From: an uncultured Clostridia bacterium
Lineage (GTDB): Bacteria; Bacillota; Clostridia; UBA1381
Reading direction: 5' to 3'
Assembly (NCBI GenBank): GCA_944391265.1
Contig: CALXSX010000056.1
Coordinates: forward strand, 1-26,291
DNA length: 26,291 nt
Below the pieces are notes generated by a model. It was not told the origin of the DNA, made no database searches, and saw only the letters and a list, made by a program, of their open reading frames with translations. A program made the translations under genes and the position numbers. Each line of letters opens with the position of its first letter. Within the stretch, counting starts at the first letter, position 1. This document shows positions 1 to 7,278 of the stretch, piece by piece.

Positions 1-1995
1 GTAATGCGATTTTGCGGCTACAGACTGCCTAAAAATACTGACGTTAAATATTCAAAAACCCCGTTTGACCCGACTGTTCCGGAGCAGTTTCCTAAAACTT
101 TCAGGACGCTTAAGCTCACATCCGGGAAGTTCGCGGCCATACGCGTGGTGTACTGCGGATATGACTGGGACGGAGAGCCGGGTAACTTTTTTGCACATGC
201 GTTGATATTTGATGAGTATGGAGACGATTTTCGGCCGGAACAGCTCTACGGTTCAAAGACGTTTAGGTCGGGGCTTACGCCCGAAGAGGCGGATGCTGAA
301 CTGGTAAGGTACTTGCCTGAGATACGTGAGCTGGATTTGGATGAAACGCTGAGCGGCAGAGTCGACAGCTTTGTTCAAAATCATAAAATACAGATGTCGG
401 CAATATTTGAACAGGTCATCCCGCTGCTCACGGAAAGCGGAAAAACTCATGTTTGCATAAGTGCGAAAAACTGTGAAGAGAGCGATATGTACGTTCTCGG
501 TCTGAAGAGCATACTTCCGAGGGGGATTGCGGACAGGTACGGCATATCTACAAACAATATTTTTCTGCCGTCCGGCGGACAAAACAAGATAATTATAAAC
601 GGAACTACAGCGGGAAGAAACAATATCACTCCGGAGGAGGTGGAGCGGCGTACAAACTGTATATATATCGACGTTCAGAGAATAGAAACCGACGGCGTAA
701 AGCCGATGAAGCTGTTCGAGATGACTGCGGAAGAACTTCAGCAAAGTTATGAGAAGTTTTCCATTCAAAACGGGAATCAGCTTGTTTTGTGGCTTAATTC
801 TTTCGAGCGCCTGAAAGAAGAGGGCGTGGGAGAACGCCTGGAAAAGCTTTATGAATCAGTAGGCGCAGGACTTTTTAAGGAGCGCGCGTTGAGTCTCTAC
901 GAGATAATCGGCCACGCAGATATGAAGCAGGTGCGCTACGAAATACTTGAGGTCATGTATGCGCACAGGGAACTCTTCCCACAGATAGAAGATGAGATAG
1001 CGTATAAATATATCATTGAGGGAATATCGTGTATAGGCGCGGGAGAGCCTAAAAATATAGAAGGTATATTTAAAGACCTCACAGTCGGTGCTGCGGAGAA
1101 AATCTATTCCGGCATAGATGAGATAATGAGGCTTTTCGACCCGGAAAAGCTTGATGAAAAGAGCTGCGTTCTGCTTCTGAGAATTTTTGCACAGCTTAAG
1201 AACACAGTCGGCGTAGAAACGTGGAAAGAGTTTTTCAGGGATAATGACACGTATCTATCAGGATTTGTGGGAATGTGTGCAGACGTGATGATAAACGATG
1301 ACACGTCACCTGTAAGATTTACCTCGCCTGCTGTATGGACGACCGAGGATACGGCAGAGGTTATTGCCTACTTTGATTCGTCTACAGATGATTCGCTTAT
1401 TCACAAGGCGTGCAGGAAGTTTGTGATTGATCATAAATCAATAGACTGGTCGAAATACGGCATAACCCTTCAAAAAAAGAGAAAATCAGCTGATGAGGCA
1501 AGATATGACTTGCAGCAGATAAGGAAAATGCTTGCAACAGCTGGCTATTCCCCGTTTGAGAGAAGCTCATATAACGATTTGAAATTTGATGTATTAAACG
1601 AGATGAGCATGAGTGAAAACCCCATGCTGCTGGTGCGGCTGCTTTATGCGGTATATACGTGGCAGGGTCAGGCTGAGACCATAGCCGATTCCGAAAAATC
1701 CGCCGTAAAGATAGCATCGCTTATAAGAGAACTTAAGGAAACGCAGACATCATGTTACCGTTATGTATTTCCAAAGCTTGCGATTGAAATACTCGAAAGC
1801 CGCGGTCATTATCATGAGATCATAATAAATTCGGAAACAATGGAGCCGGATTTTTGGGATTGGTTTTATATCGCTTACAGGCGCAATATAAACGATGAAG
1901 TTATAAGAGTCAATTTTGAAAGAGTTTTTGCGGCAAGCGAGAGGGACGTTGCAAGGCTTCCGGTTTACGGCAAGCTTGCAAGGCTTAGAGGCTGA
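1..1995 (+). CDS. GTPase-associated protein 1 (GAP1-N2 type) family protein, 5' partial
   Basis: The frame is open from the first base to a TGA at 1993-1995, about 664 codons. The first ATG is at position 4, but the protein there already begins in the middle of a conserved domain, so the true N-terminus (perhaps 40-60 residues) probably lies outside the window. Residues 30-70 resemble the GAP1-N2 domain: a Phe-rich strand, then a VVYCGYDWDGEPGNFFAHAL motif matching the family's Y-x-G-x-D-x-x-G-R-x-G-N-F-F-A-H-A-L signature, with Glu where Arg is usual. The remaining ~550 residues look mostly helical, with no membrane span and no Walker motif, so this is not itself the GTPase. Members of this family have been described as partners of TRAFAC-type GTPases in predicted NTP-dependent conflict or signalling systems. 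Which GTPase it serves cannot be seen here. The family call is moderately sure; function is inferred. Confidence 0.6.
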   Translation, partial: VMRFCGYRLPKNTDVKYSKTPFDPTVPEQFPKTFRTLKLTSGKFAAIRVVYCGYDWDGEPGNFFAHALIFDEYGDDFRPEQLYGSKTFRSGLTPEEADAELVRYLPEIRELDLDETLSGRVDSFVQNHKIQMSAIFEQVIPLLTESGKTHVCISAKNCEESDMYVLGLKSILPRGIADRYGISTNNIFLPSGGQNKIIINGTTAGRNNITPEEVERRTNCIYIDVQRIETDGVKPMKLFEMTAEELQQSYEKFSIQNGNQLVLWLNSFERLKEEGVGERLEKLYESVGAGLFKERALSLYEIIGHADMKQVRYEILEVMYAHRELFPQIEDEIAYKYIIEGISCIGAGEPKNIEGIFKDLTVGAAEKIYSGIDEIMRLFDPEKLDEKSCVLLLRIFAQLKNTVGVETWKEFFRDNDTYLSGFVGMCADVMINDDTSPVRFTSPAVWTTEDTAEVIAYFDSSTDDSLIHKACRKFVIDHKSIDWSKYGITLQKKRKSADEARYDLQQIRKMLATAGYSPFERSSYNDLKFDVLNEMSMSENPMLLVRLLYAVYTWQGQAETIADSEKSAVKIASLIRELKETQTSCYRYVFPKLAIEILESRGHYHEIIINSETMEPDFWDWFYIAYRRNINDEVIRVNFERVFAASERDVARLPVYGKLARLRG

Positions 1996-2053
1996 AAATA
2001 CCCGTCGTGCCCACAGACAGGTGAAAGGGAATAAATACACGTGGGGGAAAGGT

Positions 2054-2068
2054 ATGGAAAAATTATGA
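2054..2068 (+). other. Four-codon mini-ORF overlapping the start of the KAT-repeat gene
   Basis: ATG at 2054 reads Met-Glu-Lys-Leu and stops at TGA 2066-2068, which overlaps the downstream ATG at 2065 (ATGA). The only purine-rich ribosome-binding sequence nearby (2043-2052) is about 12 bases from the downstream ATG but close to this one. It may be a translational coupling device, or chance. Confidence 0.2.
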
Positions 2069-3018
2069 AAAAAATAAAATTGTTTGTTGCTGCATCAGCA
2101 CTCGTTATGCTCAGCATAGTTAATGTTGCGTTTGCGAGCAATTCTGTTCCGGTGAAGGAGGATCCTGATGTTAAAGTAACAGTTACAGAGTCTGATGATA
2201 AGGAAAACGAAACGGCGAAACCAACTGCTAAAGCGACGGCTAAGGCAACGGCTAAGGCTAAAGCTACGGCTAAAGCGACTGCCAAGGCAACGGTTAAGGC
2301 TACTTCCAAGGCAACGGCCAAGGCGACAGCTAAAGCAACTGCTAAGACAACTGAAAGCACATTGGGGTCATCAAGTGCTGATGACAGTAGTGCGGAAAGC
2401 ACAGATGAAAATACTGATGATAAAGTTGTTTTGGGCGGCGATGATGTTCTTCTTGTTGAGACGTCTCCTGACCCGGCACTCAATCTTCAGACAAACGGAG
2501 ATATGGTTGAGACTAAGAATTATTTAACAAACGGCGGGGCATTTTTATGGTTTTTGCTTACCATTATATGCAGCACAGTAATAAGCTTTGCTATATCGTA
2601 CAGATTCTATAAGATGAGCAAGCGGGATAACCATGTGCAGGCGGAGCTTCGGGCGCTTAAAAAGGATATCGACAGCAAGCTTGTAGGCACAGTAGGCGGA
2701 TTCTCGGAATATGATATCGGAATGAGCAACAGCAACAAAAGCTATGCAAGACAGAACAGTCCAATAAGGGTCAGGACATCTTCAGAAACGGACGAGCAGG
2801 CAAATGAGATATATAAAAAATGGGAAAATCAGATAAACAGCACAAATAAGAGCACCGTTCGTGAAGATCAGCCCGTCAGAGCTCAGAGGCCAACAGTTAG
2901 CGAACAGTCCGCAGCGCATACCGTTCAGAGAAGGCGCCCTGTTTCAAGCAGAAATAAAAAGAAAGACGGGAAGATTAAAGGGATATTGAACAGCATTTTC
3001 CCGTTTGATGATAAGTAA
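2065..3018 (+). CDS. Signal-peptide membrane protein with a Lys-Ala-Thr repeat
   Basis: I do not recognise a family. Seen in the 317-residue product: an N-terminal signal sequence (basic MKKIK, hydrophobic core, A-F-A at 22-24); an acidic stretch at 31-50; a low-complexity Thr-Ala-Lys repeat at about 50-96; an acidic Ser/Asp linker to about 155; one transmembrane helix at about 158-179; and a 138-residue basic, polar tail ending in several Lys. The topology implied is repeat outside, tail in the cytoplasm. A GTG at 2041 would add eight residues, but ATG 2065 starts directly at a typical signal peptide and is preferred. It lies 69 bases after the GAP1-type gene and is followed after one base by a tiny Cys-rich membrane peptide, so co-transcription is likely. 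The cationic repeat could contact anionic wall polymers or be a spacer; this is inference. Confidence 0.75.
   Translation: MKKIKLFVAASALVMLSIVNVAFASNSVPVKEDPDVKVTVTESDDKENETAKPTAKATAKATAKAKATAKATAKATVKATSKATAKATAKATAKTTESTLGSSSADDSSAESTDENTDDKVVLGGDDVLLVETSPDPALNLQTNGDMVETKNYLTNGGAFLWFLLTIICSTVISFAISYRFYKMSKRDNHVQAELRALKKDIDSKLVGTVGGFSEYDIGMSNSNKSYARQNSPIRVRTSSETDEQANEIYKKWENQINSTNKSTVREDQPVRAQRPTVSEQSAAHTVQRRRPVSSRNKKKDGKIKGILNSIFPFDDK
2212..2352 (+). repeat. In-gene Lys-Ala-Thr coding repeat
   Basis: About 47 codons encode repeated Thr-Ala-Lys and Ala-Lys-Ala-Thr units with occasional Val, Ser or Pro. At the DNA level the unit is a degenerate nine-base period built from AAR GCN ACN codons. 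Synonymous codons vary from unit to unit, so it is not a freshly amplified perfect tandem. The antisense strand reads as a Val-Ala-Leu repeat, which is a by-product and not a gene. Confidence 0.85.
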
Positions 3019-3019
3019 T

Positions 3020-3157
3020 ATGGCGGATATATTTATTATAGGCGGAGCAGTGGTGTTTTGTGTGTTTGTTGCAGTGCGCTCTGTCAAAAGGAAAAACAGA
3101 TGCGGACACTGCTGCGGCGGCTGTAAATCATACGGAAAGGGTAGTATTCAGAAATGA
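3020..3157 (+). CDS. FeoB-associated Cys-rich membrane peptide-like protein
   Basis: A 45-codon ORF begins one base after the stop of the preceding gene (TAAtATG) and its stop overlaps the next gene's ATG by four bases. The product has a short N-terminal membrane helix (about residues 4-20), a basic patch RSVKRKNR, and a Cys cluster C28-G-H-C31-C32-G-G-C35. This helix, basic patch and C-x-x-C-type tail is the layout of the FeoB-associated Cys-rich membrane protein family, small proteins usually found beside the ferrous iron transporter FeoB. No feoB is visible here. The Cys cluster suggests metal or Fe-S binding, which is inference. Its tight packing on both sides supports it being a real translated gene. 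Confidence 0.65.
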   Translation: MADIFIIGGAVVFCVFVAVRSVKRKNRCGHCCGGCKSYGKGSIQK

Positions 3158-3543
3158 ATGAAGAGTTAACGGAAAAGTTTTATAAGGATTTATTTGCGTC
3201 TAAGCAGACAGGTGTGATTATAGACGAGATGCGTGAAGGCTATGCAAAGTGCAGCTTTGAGATATTGCCTCATCACAAAAACGCGTATGGAACAGTTATG
3301 GGAGGGGCTATTTTTACCCTGGCGGATTTTGCCGTGGCGGTTGCCTCCAACCAGGGTGAAAAGGTTAATGTTTCAATAAACTGCAATATCAGCTTCGTCG
3401 GTGTGGCAAAGGGCAACAGGCTTATAGCCGAGGCAAACTGCGTCAAAAACGGGAGAACGGTTAGCTATTATGAGGCAAAGATAACAGATGAGCTCGGCAA
3501 TATTGTAGCGACGTTCTCATCAACGGATTATTCAAAGAATTGA
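3154..3543 (+). CDS. PaaI-family hotdog thioesterase
   Basis: The 129-residue product is the usual length for a single hotdog-fold acyl-CoA thioesterase. The family signature is clear: H40-H41-x-N43 then G46, the G50-G51 pair and the helix TLADFA with Asp58, the acidic residue that acts on the thioester in PaaI-like enzymes. The expected role is hydrolysis of an acyl- or aryl-CoA in the cytoplasm; the substrate cannot be told from sequence. The start ATG at 3154 overlaps the stop of the preceding Cys-rich peptide (ATGA), with a purine-rich stretch at 3135-3142 upstream. It is the last gene of the tight plus-strand series, with 76 bases before yebC. Confidence 0.85.
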   Translation: MNEELTEKFYKDLFASKQTGVIIDEMREGYAKCSFEILPHHKNAYGTVMGGAIFTLADFAVAVASNQGEKVNVSINCNISFVGVAKGNRLIAEANCVKNGRTVSYYEAKITDELGNIVATFSSTDYSKN

Positions 3544-3552
3544 TTATAGGAT

Positions 3553-3578
3553 TTGCTCTGCGTGCCCATGGCGGAGCG
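3553..3578 (+). other. Small hairpin between thioesterase gene and yebC
   Basis: GCTCTGC (3555-3561) can pair with GCGGAGC (3571-3577) around a nine-base loop, including one G-U pair. No T-tract follows, so it is not a convincing terminator; it could be an mRNA processing or stability element. Confidence 0.3.
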
Positions 3579-3619
3579 TTCGGAAAAATATTTGGGCGGA
3601 AAGGCAATGGAGAGTAAGT

Positions 3620-4351
3620 ATGTCAGGACATTCCAAATGGAGCACAATAAAGAGAAAAAAAGGCGCAAACGATGCGCAAAGAGCAAAAATATTCACGAAG
3701 ATAGCGAGGGAAATAATAGTCGCTGTTAAAGCAGGCGGCCCCGACCCGGAAAACAATTCAAGGCTTAAGGATGTTGTCGCAAAGGCGAGATCAAACAATA
3801 TGCCTAACGAGAACATAAACAGGACGATAAAGAAAGCTTCCGGAAGCGCCGATACAGACAGCTATGAAAACATAACATATGAGGGTTACGGCCCCGGCGG
3901 AGTGGCAGTTATAGTAGAGACTCTTACGGATAACAGAAATAGGACGGCTGCCGATGTGCGTCATGCGTTCGACAAGTTTGGTGGAAATCTTGGTCAGACG
4001 GGCTGTGTAAGCTTCATGTTTGACCGCAAAGGCGTTATTCTTATGGAAAATGACGGTGATATTGACGAGGAAGAGCTCACCATGGACGTGCTTGAAGCCG
4101 GTGCAGACGACATAGAGGCAGGAGATGAGTTTTTCGAAATAACAACTTCGCCCGAGCAGTTTGCAACCGTAAGAGATCAGCTCGAGGGCAAATACACGCT
4201 CGCTTCAGCAGAGATAACGATGGTACCGCAGACAATGACTGAGCTTACAGATGAAAATCAGATCACAATGATGAACAAGATGCTTGAGACTCTTGAAGAT
4301 AATGATGACGTTCAGGAAGTATATCATAACTTTGACAGCCCCGAGGAGTAA
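3620..4351 (+). CDS. yebC: YebC/PmpR-family protein (translation factor or DNA-binding regulator)
   Basis: A 243-residue protein, the normal family length. The N-terminus M-S-G-H-S-K-W-S-T-I-K-R-K-K-G is the family hallmark, followed by the helical segment IFTKIAREIIVAVKAGGPDPENN and RLKDVVAKARSNNMPNENI, then the two alpha/beta domains with the acidic DGDIDEEEL region near 150. YebC proteins were first described as DNA-binding regulators (PmpR), and more recent work links some of them to relief of ribosome stalling at proline tracts. That second role would sit well with efp elsewhere in this window, though no operon joins them. A GGAGAG ribosome site lies a few bases before the ATG. The bidirectional terminator at 4445-4486 ends the unit. 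Confidence 0.95.
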   Translation: MSGHSKWSTIKRKKGANDAQRAKIFTKIAREIIVAVKAGGPDPENNSRLKDVVAKARSNNMPNENINRTIKKASGSADTDSYENITYEGYGPGGVAVIVETLTDNRNRTAADVRHAFDKFGGNLGQTGCVSFMFDRKGVILMENDGDIDEEELTMDVLEAGADDIEAGDEFFEITTSPEQFATVRDQLEGKYTLASAEITMVPQTMTELTDENQITMMNKMLETLEDNDDVQEVYHNFDSPEE

Positions 4352-4444
4352 AGCTGGTTGTAATTAAATAAAAAAAGATACTGAATAAACGACATTCTCA
4401 TTGAGACGCTTAACAGCTTAATTGCACGAAAATGACAGATTGGA

Positions 4445-4486
4445 AAAAACAGGCTATGACCGATGATTCGGACAGAGCCTGTTTTT
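4445..4486. terminator. Bidirectional Rho-independent terminator
   Basis: AAAAACAGGCT (4445-4455) and AGCCTGTTTTT (4476-4486) form an 11-bp stem with a 20-base loop. The A-tract and T-tract flank the GC core symmetrically, so it can terminate yebC from the left and the minus-strand PF06541 gene from the right. Confidence 0.85.
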
Positions 4487-4515
4487 GTTGTCTGTATATT
4501 TTGCGCAGATGCGGA

Positions 4516-5277
4516 TTATTGACGCTTTTTTATCTTGCCAAGGAAATCCTTAAGCTCGCGCAGTGCGCTGTTAAACCTTACGGATTTAAAGCGAGGGAAT
4601 GCTTTTAACATTCTCTTTTGCTGATAGTTGAAGTGTAAATTCATTATGTTTGCCTTGCTGAGGCGATGGCTGATGCTTTCTTCAGCTGCTTCTTTCTTCT
4701 GCTCGAGGTAAAGCGCAAACTTGCCGAGTTTTCCTTCAAACCCGTTAAATCCGGTAACGGTTACGATTATATCTGCTGCAAAAACAATAAGCAAAACAAC
4801 GCATGCTACATGATAAGCCGTTGATGGCAGCCTTTCAAGAGCAGCTTCTGTAATTGGGTTTATAAATTTCACAAGAATGGCTGAAAAAGCTCCGAATACG
4901 ATAAATCCCTCAAGGCAGATTCTGCCGTTCAGATTGAATTTTTTATCCGAATAATCCCACCATCTGGCGTTAAAGATTCGTTCAAGAATATATGAAGTGA
5001 GGTATTCAAGGGTACAAGAGATGACAGCGCCGGATAAAAATAATGCCGCGATGCTTTCAACACCCGACAGCATAAATATAATAATAAGTGCTCCGCTTCC
5101 ATAGATAGGGCAGTACGGCCCGTTAAGGAAACCCCTGTTTATGAACTTTTTCTCACCTATGGAGCAAATTATACACTCATATACCCAGCCTACAAAGCTG
5201 TATATGATAAAAATCAGAAAATATTTTTCAAGCAGACCTAAAATTGACACTGCTGAACTCCACATGAAAACGCTCAC
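4516..5277 (-). CDS. PF06541-type (putative ABC-transporter type IV) membrane protein
   Basis: A 253-residue integral membrane protein with about five hydrophobic helices in the first ~185 residues, then a basic cytoplasmic tail. Conserved blocks of the family are visible: YSFVGWVYE near 25-33, FLNGPYCPIYG near 50-60, ARWWDYSDKKFNLNGRICL near 102-120. The name comes from a proposed relation to ABC permeases; no ATPase subunit lies nearby and the function is unknown. The start is read as GTG at 5277, with GGAAAG upstream; ATG at 5265 is an alternative. Either way the start lies inside the 3' end of the HD-domain gene (50-base overlap), so the two are translated from one message, probably by coupling. 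Confidence 0.85.
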   Translation of the reverse strand: MSVFMWSSAVSILGLLEKYFLIFIIYSFVGWVYECIICSIGEKKFINRGFLNGPYCPIYGSGALIIIFMLSGVESIAALFLSGAVISCTLEYLTSYILERIFNARWWDYSDKKFNLNGRICLEGFIVFGAFSAILVKFINPITEAALERLPSTAYHVACVVLLIVFAADIIVTVTGFNGFEGKLGKFALYLEQKKEAAEESISHRLSKANIMNLHFNYQQKRMLKAFPRFKSVRFNSALRELKDFLGKIKKRQ

Positions 5278-5734
5278 TGTTACGCTTTCCGAGCGTTTCC
5301 GACACGGCGCTTATTTTATCGGCAATGCAGACTATAAATCCTTCCTTGAACTTAGGAGGAACAATATTCAGCGGGAACATATGACGTTCTATTATGTTTT
5401 TCTCAATTTCACCCAACTCAAAGTCTTTTTCCGCGTTCTCACGCGCTTTTTTTGCATGGGTAAATCCGTGAAATCTGTGGCTCTTATCCTTATTATGCCA
5501 GTCGTATTTGCAATAGTCGTGCAACAGAGCGCCGCGCACAAGAGCTCTCTGATTAACCTTAAGCCTGAGCAAAACTGCAATATACATACTAAGATAGGCA
5601 ACATTGAACGTGTGATCATACACCGATGTTGCACCGTGCTGGATAAATGTTCTTTCGTCATTCTTACCGCTTGAAGGCAAAATATCCCTGCCGTAATGAA
5701 AAACTGCTTTTTTCAATACCCTCTTTTTTTTCAT
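5228..5734 (-). CDS. HD-domain phosphohydrolase
   Basis: A 168-residue single-domain HD protein. From ATG 5734 the metal ligands can be followed: H41 (VYDHTFN), H72-D73 (LLHDYCKYD), His residues at 93 and 118, and D139 (IADK). The HD superfamily hydrolyses phosphoester bonds in nucleotides or related substrates using one or two metals; the substrate here is unknown. Start choice: ATG at 5749 has no ribosome site, whereas AAGGTGA sits about five bases before ATG 5734, so the shorter form is preferred. It is the first gene after a near-consensus promoter on the minus strand and overlaps the following membrane-protein gene by 50 bases. Confidence 0.88.
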   Translation of the reverse strand: MKKKRVLKKAVFHYGRDILPSSGKNDERTFIQHGATSVYDHTFNVAYLSMYIAVLLRLKVNQRALVRGALLHDYCKYDWHNKDKSHRFHGFTHAKKARENAEKDFELGEIEKNIIERHMFPLNIVPPKFKEGFIVCIADKISAVSETLGKRNSERFHVEFSSVNFRSA

Positions 5735-5764
5735 GCACGTCACCTTCATAATTATTCTATTCTA

Positions 5765-5793
5765 ATTATAATACAAGTTCCTTGTTTTGTCAA
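5765..5793 (-). promoter_or_regulatory. Consensus sigma-A promoter for the HD-domain/PF06541 pair
   Basis: On the minus strand TTGACA (5793-5788) is followed by 17 bases and TATAAT (5770-5765): both hexamers match the consensus perfectly. The -10 box lies about 30 bases upstream of ATG 5734. Confidence 0.9.
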
Positions 5794-5802
5794 ATAAAAT
5801 AG

Positions 5803-5830
5803 TTGTAAAATCCTCTTAAAAATGTATAAA
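5803..5830 (+). promoter_or_regulatory. Candidate distal plus-strand promoter
   Basis: TTGTAA (5803-5808), a 16-base spacer and TATAAA (5825-5830) match the sigma-A consensus at four and five positions. If used, it would give a leader of about 250 bases before the HlyD-like gene, including the 5869-5910 structure. The AT-rich background makes chance matches likely. Confidence 0.35.
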
Positions 5831-5868
5831 ATAATAACTTTTAAAACTTTAATAATTAGTCAAAAAAG

Positions 5869-5910
5869 CAGAGGTGTCAAATTTTACTGACACACGGATT
5901 TGAAACTCTG
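5869..5910 (+). other. Nested inverted repeat in the leader of the division operon
   Basis: CAGAG (5869-5873) pairs with CTCTG (5906-5910), enclosing GTGTCA (5874-5879) and TGACAC (5888-5893) with an eight-base loop. It could be an operator (TGTCA/TGACA dyad) or a folded leader RNA. It matches no riboswitch I recognise. Confidence 0.35.
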
Positions 5911-6003
5911 TTATTTAGCCTTTGCGGTGTGTTTCCCCACTGTTATCAAACGACAAAATGCGGCAAATTATTATGTAAATATTCACAAAATGCCAATAAC
6001 CCC

Positions 6004-6032
6004 TTGTTTTTTTAGAAAAAATCGTTTATAAT
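6004..6032 (+). promoter_or_regulatory. Proximal promoter for the hlyD-like/yggS/sepF/ileS operon
   Basis: A perfect TATAAT (6027-6032) with a weak -35, TTGTTT (6004-6009), at 17-base spacing. The predicted start would leave a leader of about 45 bases before ATG 6086. Confidence 0.6.
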
Positions 6033-6085
6033 AAAATAGATAGAGTGTAAAGTTCCAAAATATGCGGAAAGGCTGCGGAATATAG

Positions 6086-7270
6086 ATGAAAAAAGGATTT
6101 ATTGCCGTATTTTTGGCGGTGCTTGCCGCTTTTTTATTTTATGGTATAAGATATATGAGAAGTCCTCTGATAACCCAGGAGGCTGTTCCCGGCACATACG
6201 AGGATTCGGTGTATACAGATTGTTATTTTGTGCGGGAGGAAACGGTTTATGTTGCCGACAGCGCAGGCACGGTGTACAACCATTACAGCGACGGTGCGAG
6301 AGTTGCTAAGGACTCGCTGATTTCAACAGTGTATACAGAAAATGTCAGCGAAGACGTGCTGCGCGAGCTGAACACAATAGATAAAAAGCTTGAGGATATC
6401 AGGAACTCTGACACGTATATCGGGTCCCTTTCTGACGATGAGACAAACGTCGAAAACAGGATAGATAGTCTCAAAAACAGCATTATTGATGCTGCTGTCG
6501 ATAATGATATCAGGGGGATAGTCAGATATAAGGATACTATAAACGGACTGAGAAACGGTACTTCCGGTCCTTATGCCGGAGATACTGTAGAGACGCTGAA
6601 TGCACAGAAGACAGCGGCAGAGGCAAAAATCGGAGGTCAAAAGCAGGAAATATACGCCGAAACATCCGGTGTGTTCCTCACGGTTCTTGATGGCATGGAA
6701 CACATACTTACGCCTCAGAACGCCATGACTATGACTGTGCGTGATTTTAATGCAATAGTTCCCGTGTCCGAAAAGACGTCTAATCAGACCGTTAATGCCG
6801 GAGACAGCATATGCAAGATAGTTAACAATCATAAATGGTATGTTGTGTGCTGCATCGCTTCTGAAAGACTTGCCGACCGGCCTGTGGGAACGGAAGTTAA
6901 AATGCGTTTTGACAATATTGTCGGAGTGGACGCTGACGGAAAGATAGTTTATATTTCTGAGCCGCAGGACGGAAAGAACTTGATACTTATTGAAAGCAAT
7001 CAGTTTGTTGAAGGGGCGTACACAACGCGCAAATCGGGAATGGAGCTTATATTCAGCAGCTATGACGGTTATCTTGTTCCGATAAATGCCGTCAGGACTG
7101 ACGAGAACGGTCAGAGGTGTATATTGGTTAGGAAAAACAATGTAGACAGGCTTTATCCGTGCGATATTATATACACAAACGACGCTGCGGAATACGTCAT
7201 AATAAAAACACCGGACGACGCATCGCTTAAGCTTGAGGATGCGGATGAGTTCGTCCTCGGAGAAAGGTAA
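6086..7270 (+). CDS. HlyD-family-like membrane-anchored protein
   Basis: A 394-residue protein with one N-terminal membrane helix (about residues 5-23) and the rest probably outside the cell. After the anchor comes a beta-rich segment (about 35-85) resembling the first half of a biotinyl-lipoyl/barrel-sandwich domain, a predicted helical hairpin (about 88-185), and a return to beta structure with a V-x-A-G-D-x-I-C-K-I-V motif near 237-247. This is the architecture of HlyD/membrane-fusion adaptors. No ABC or RND pump genes are next to it; instead it heads the yggS-sepF-ylmH-divIVA-ileS operon, with yggS eight bases downstream. Such HlyD-like genes are found at this position in other Clostridia, from memory. 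A role in envelope or division processes is inferred from context. Confidence 0.75.
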   Translation: MKKGFIAVFLAVLAAFLFYGIRYMRSPLITQEAVPGTYEDSVYTDCYFVREETVYVADSAGTVYNHYSDGARVAKDSLISTVYTENVSEDVLRELNTIDKKLEDIRNSDTYIGSLSDDETNVENRIDSLKNSIIDAAVDNDIRGIVRYKDTINGLRNGTSGPYAGDTVETLNAQKTAAEAKIGGQKQEIYAETSGVFLTVLDGMEHILTPQNAMTMTVRDFNAIVPVSEKTSNQTVNAGDSICKIVNNHKWYVVCCIASERLADRPVGTEVKMRFDNIVGVDADGKIVYISEPQDGKNLILIESNQFVEGAYTTRKSGMELIFSSYDGYLVPINAVRTDENGQRCILVRKNNVDRLYPCDIIYTNDAAEYVIIKTPDDASLKLEDADEFVLGER

Positions 7271-7278
7271 TGATTTAG

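Larger units (their letters stand above)
5735..6085. other. Divergent intergenic region, AT-rich, no gene seen
   Basis: This gap between the minus-strand HD gene and the plus-strand HlyD-like gene is the only gene-free stretch over 300 bases. It holds the minus-strand consensus promoter, two candidate plus-strand promoters, and between them a nested inverted repeat at 5869-5910. No convincing small ORF with a ribosome site was found. Confidence 0.7.

Noticed and set aside
2212..2352. CRISPR or minisatellite array
   Set aside because: The periodicity is nine bases, in frame, with synonymous variation and no spacers; it is protein-coding low complexity.
1965..2483. Minus-strand open frame with a Val-Ala-Leu repeat
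   Set aside because: It is the antisense image of the Lys-Ala-Thr coding repeat, lacks a ribosome site and overlaps two better-supported genes.
5141..5674. Plus-strand open frame across the HD/PF06541 pair
   Set aside because: The minus-strand genes carry clear domains, an overlap typical of operons and a consensus promoter; the plus-strand frame has none.
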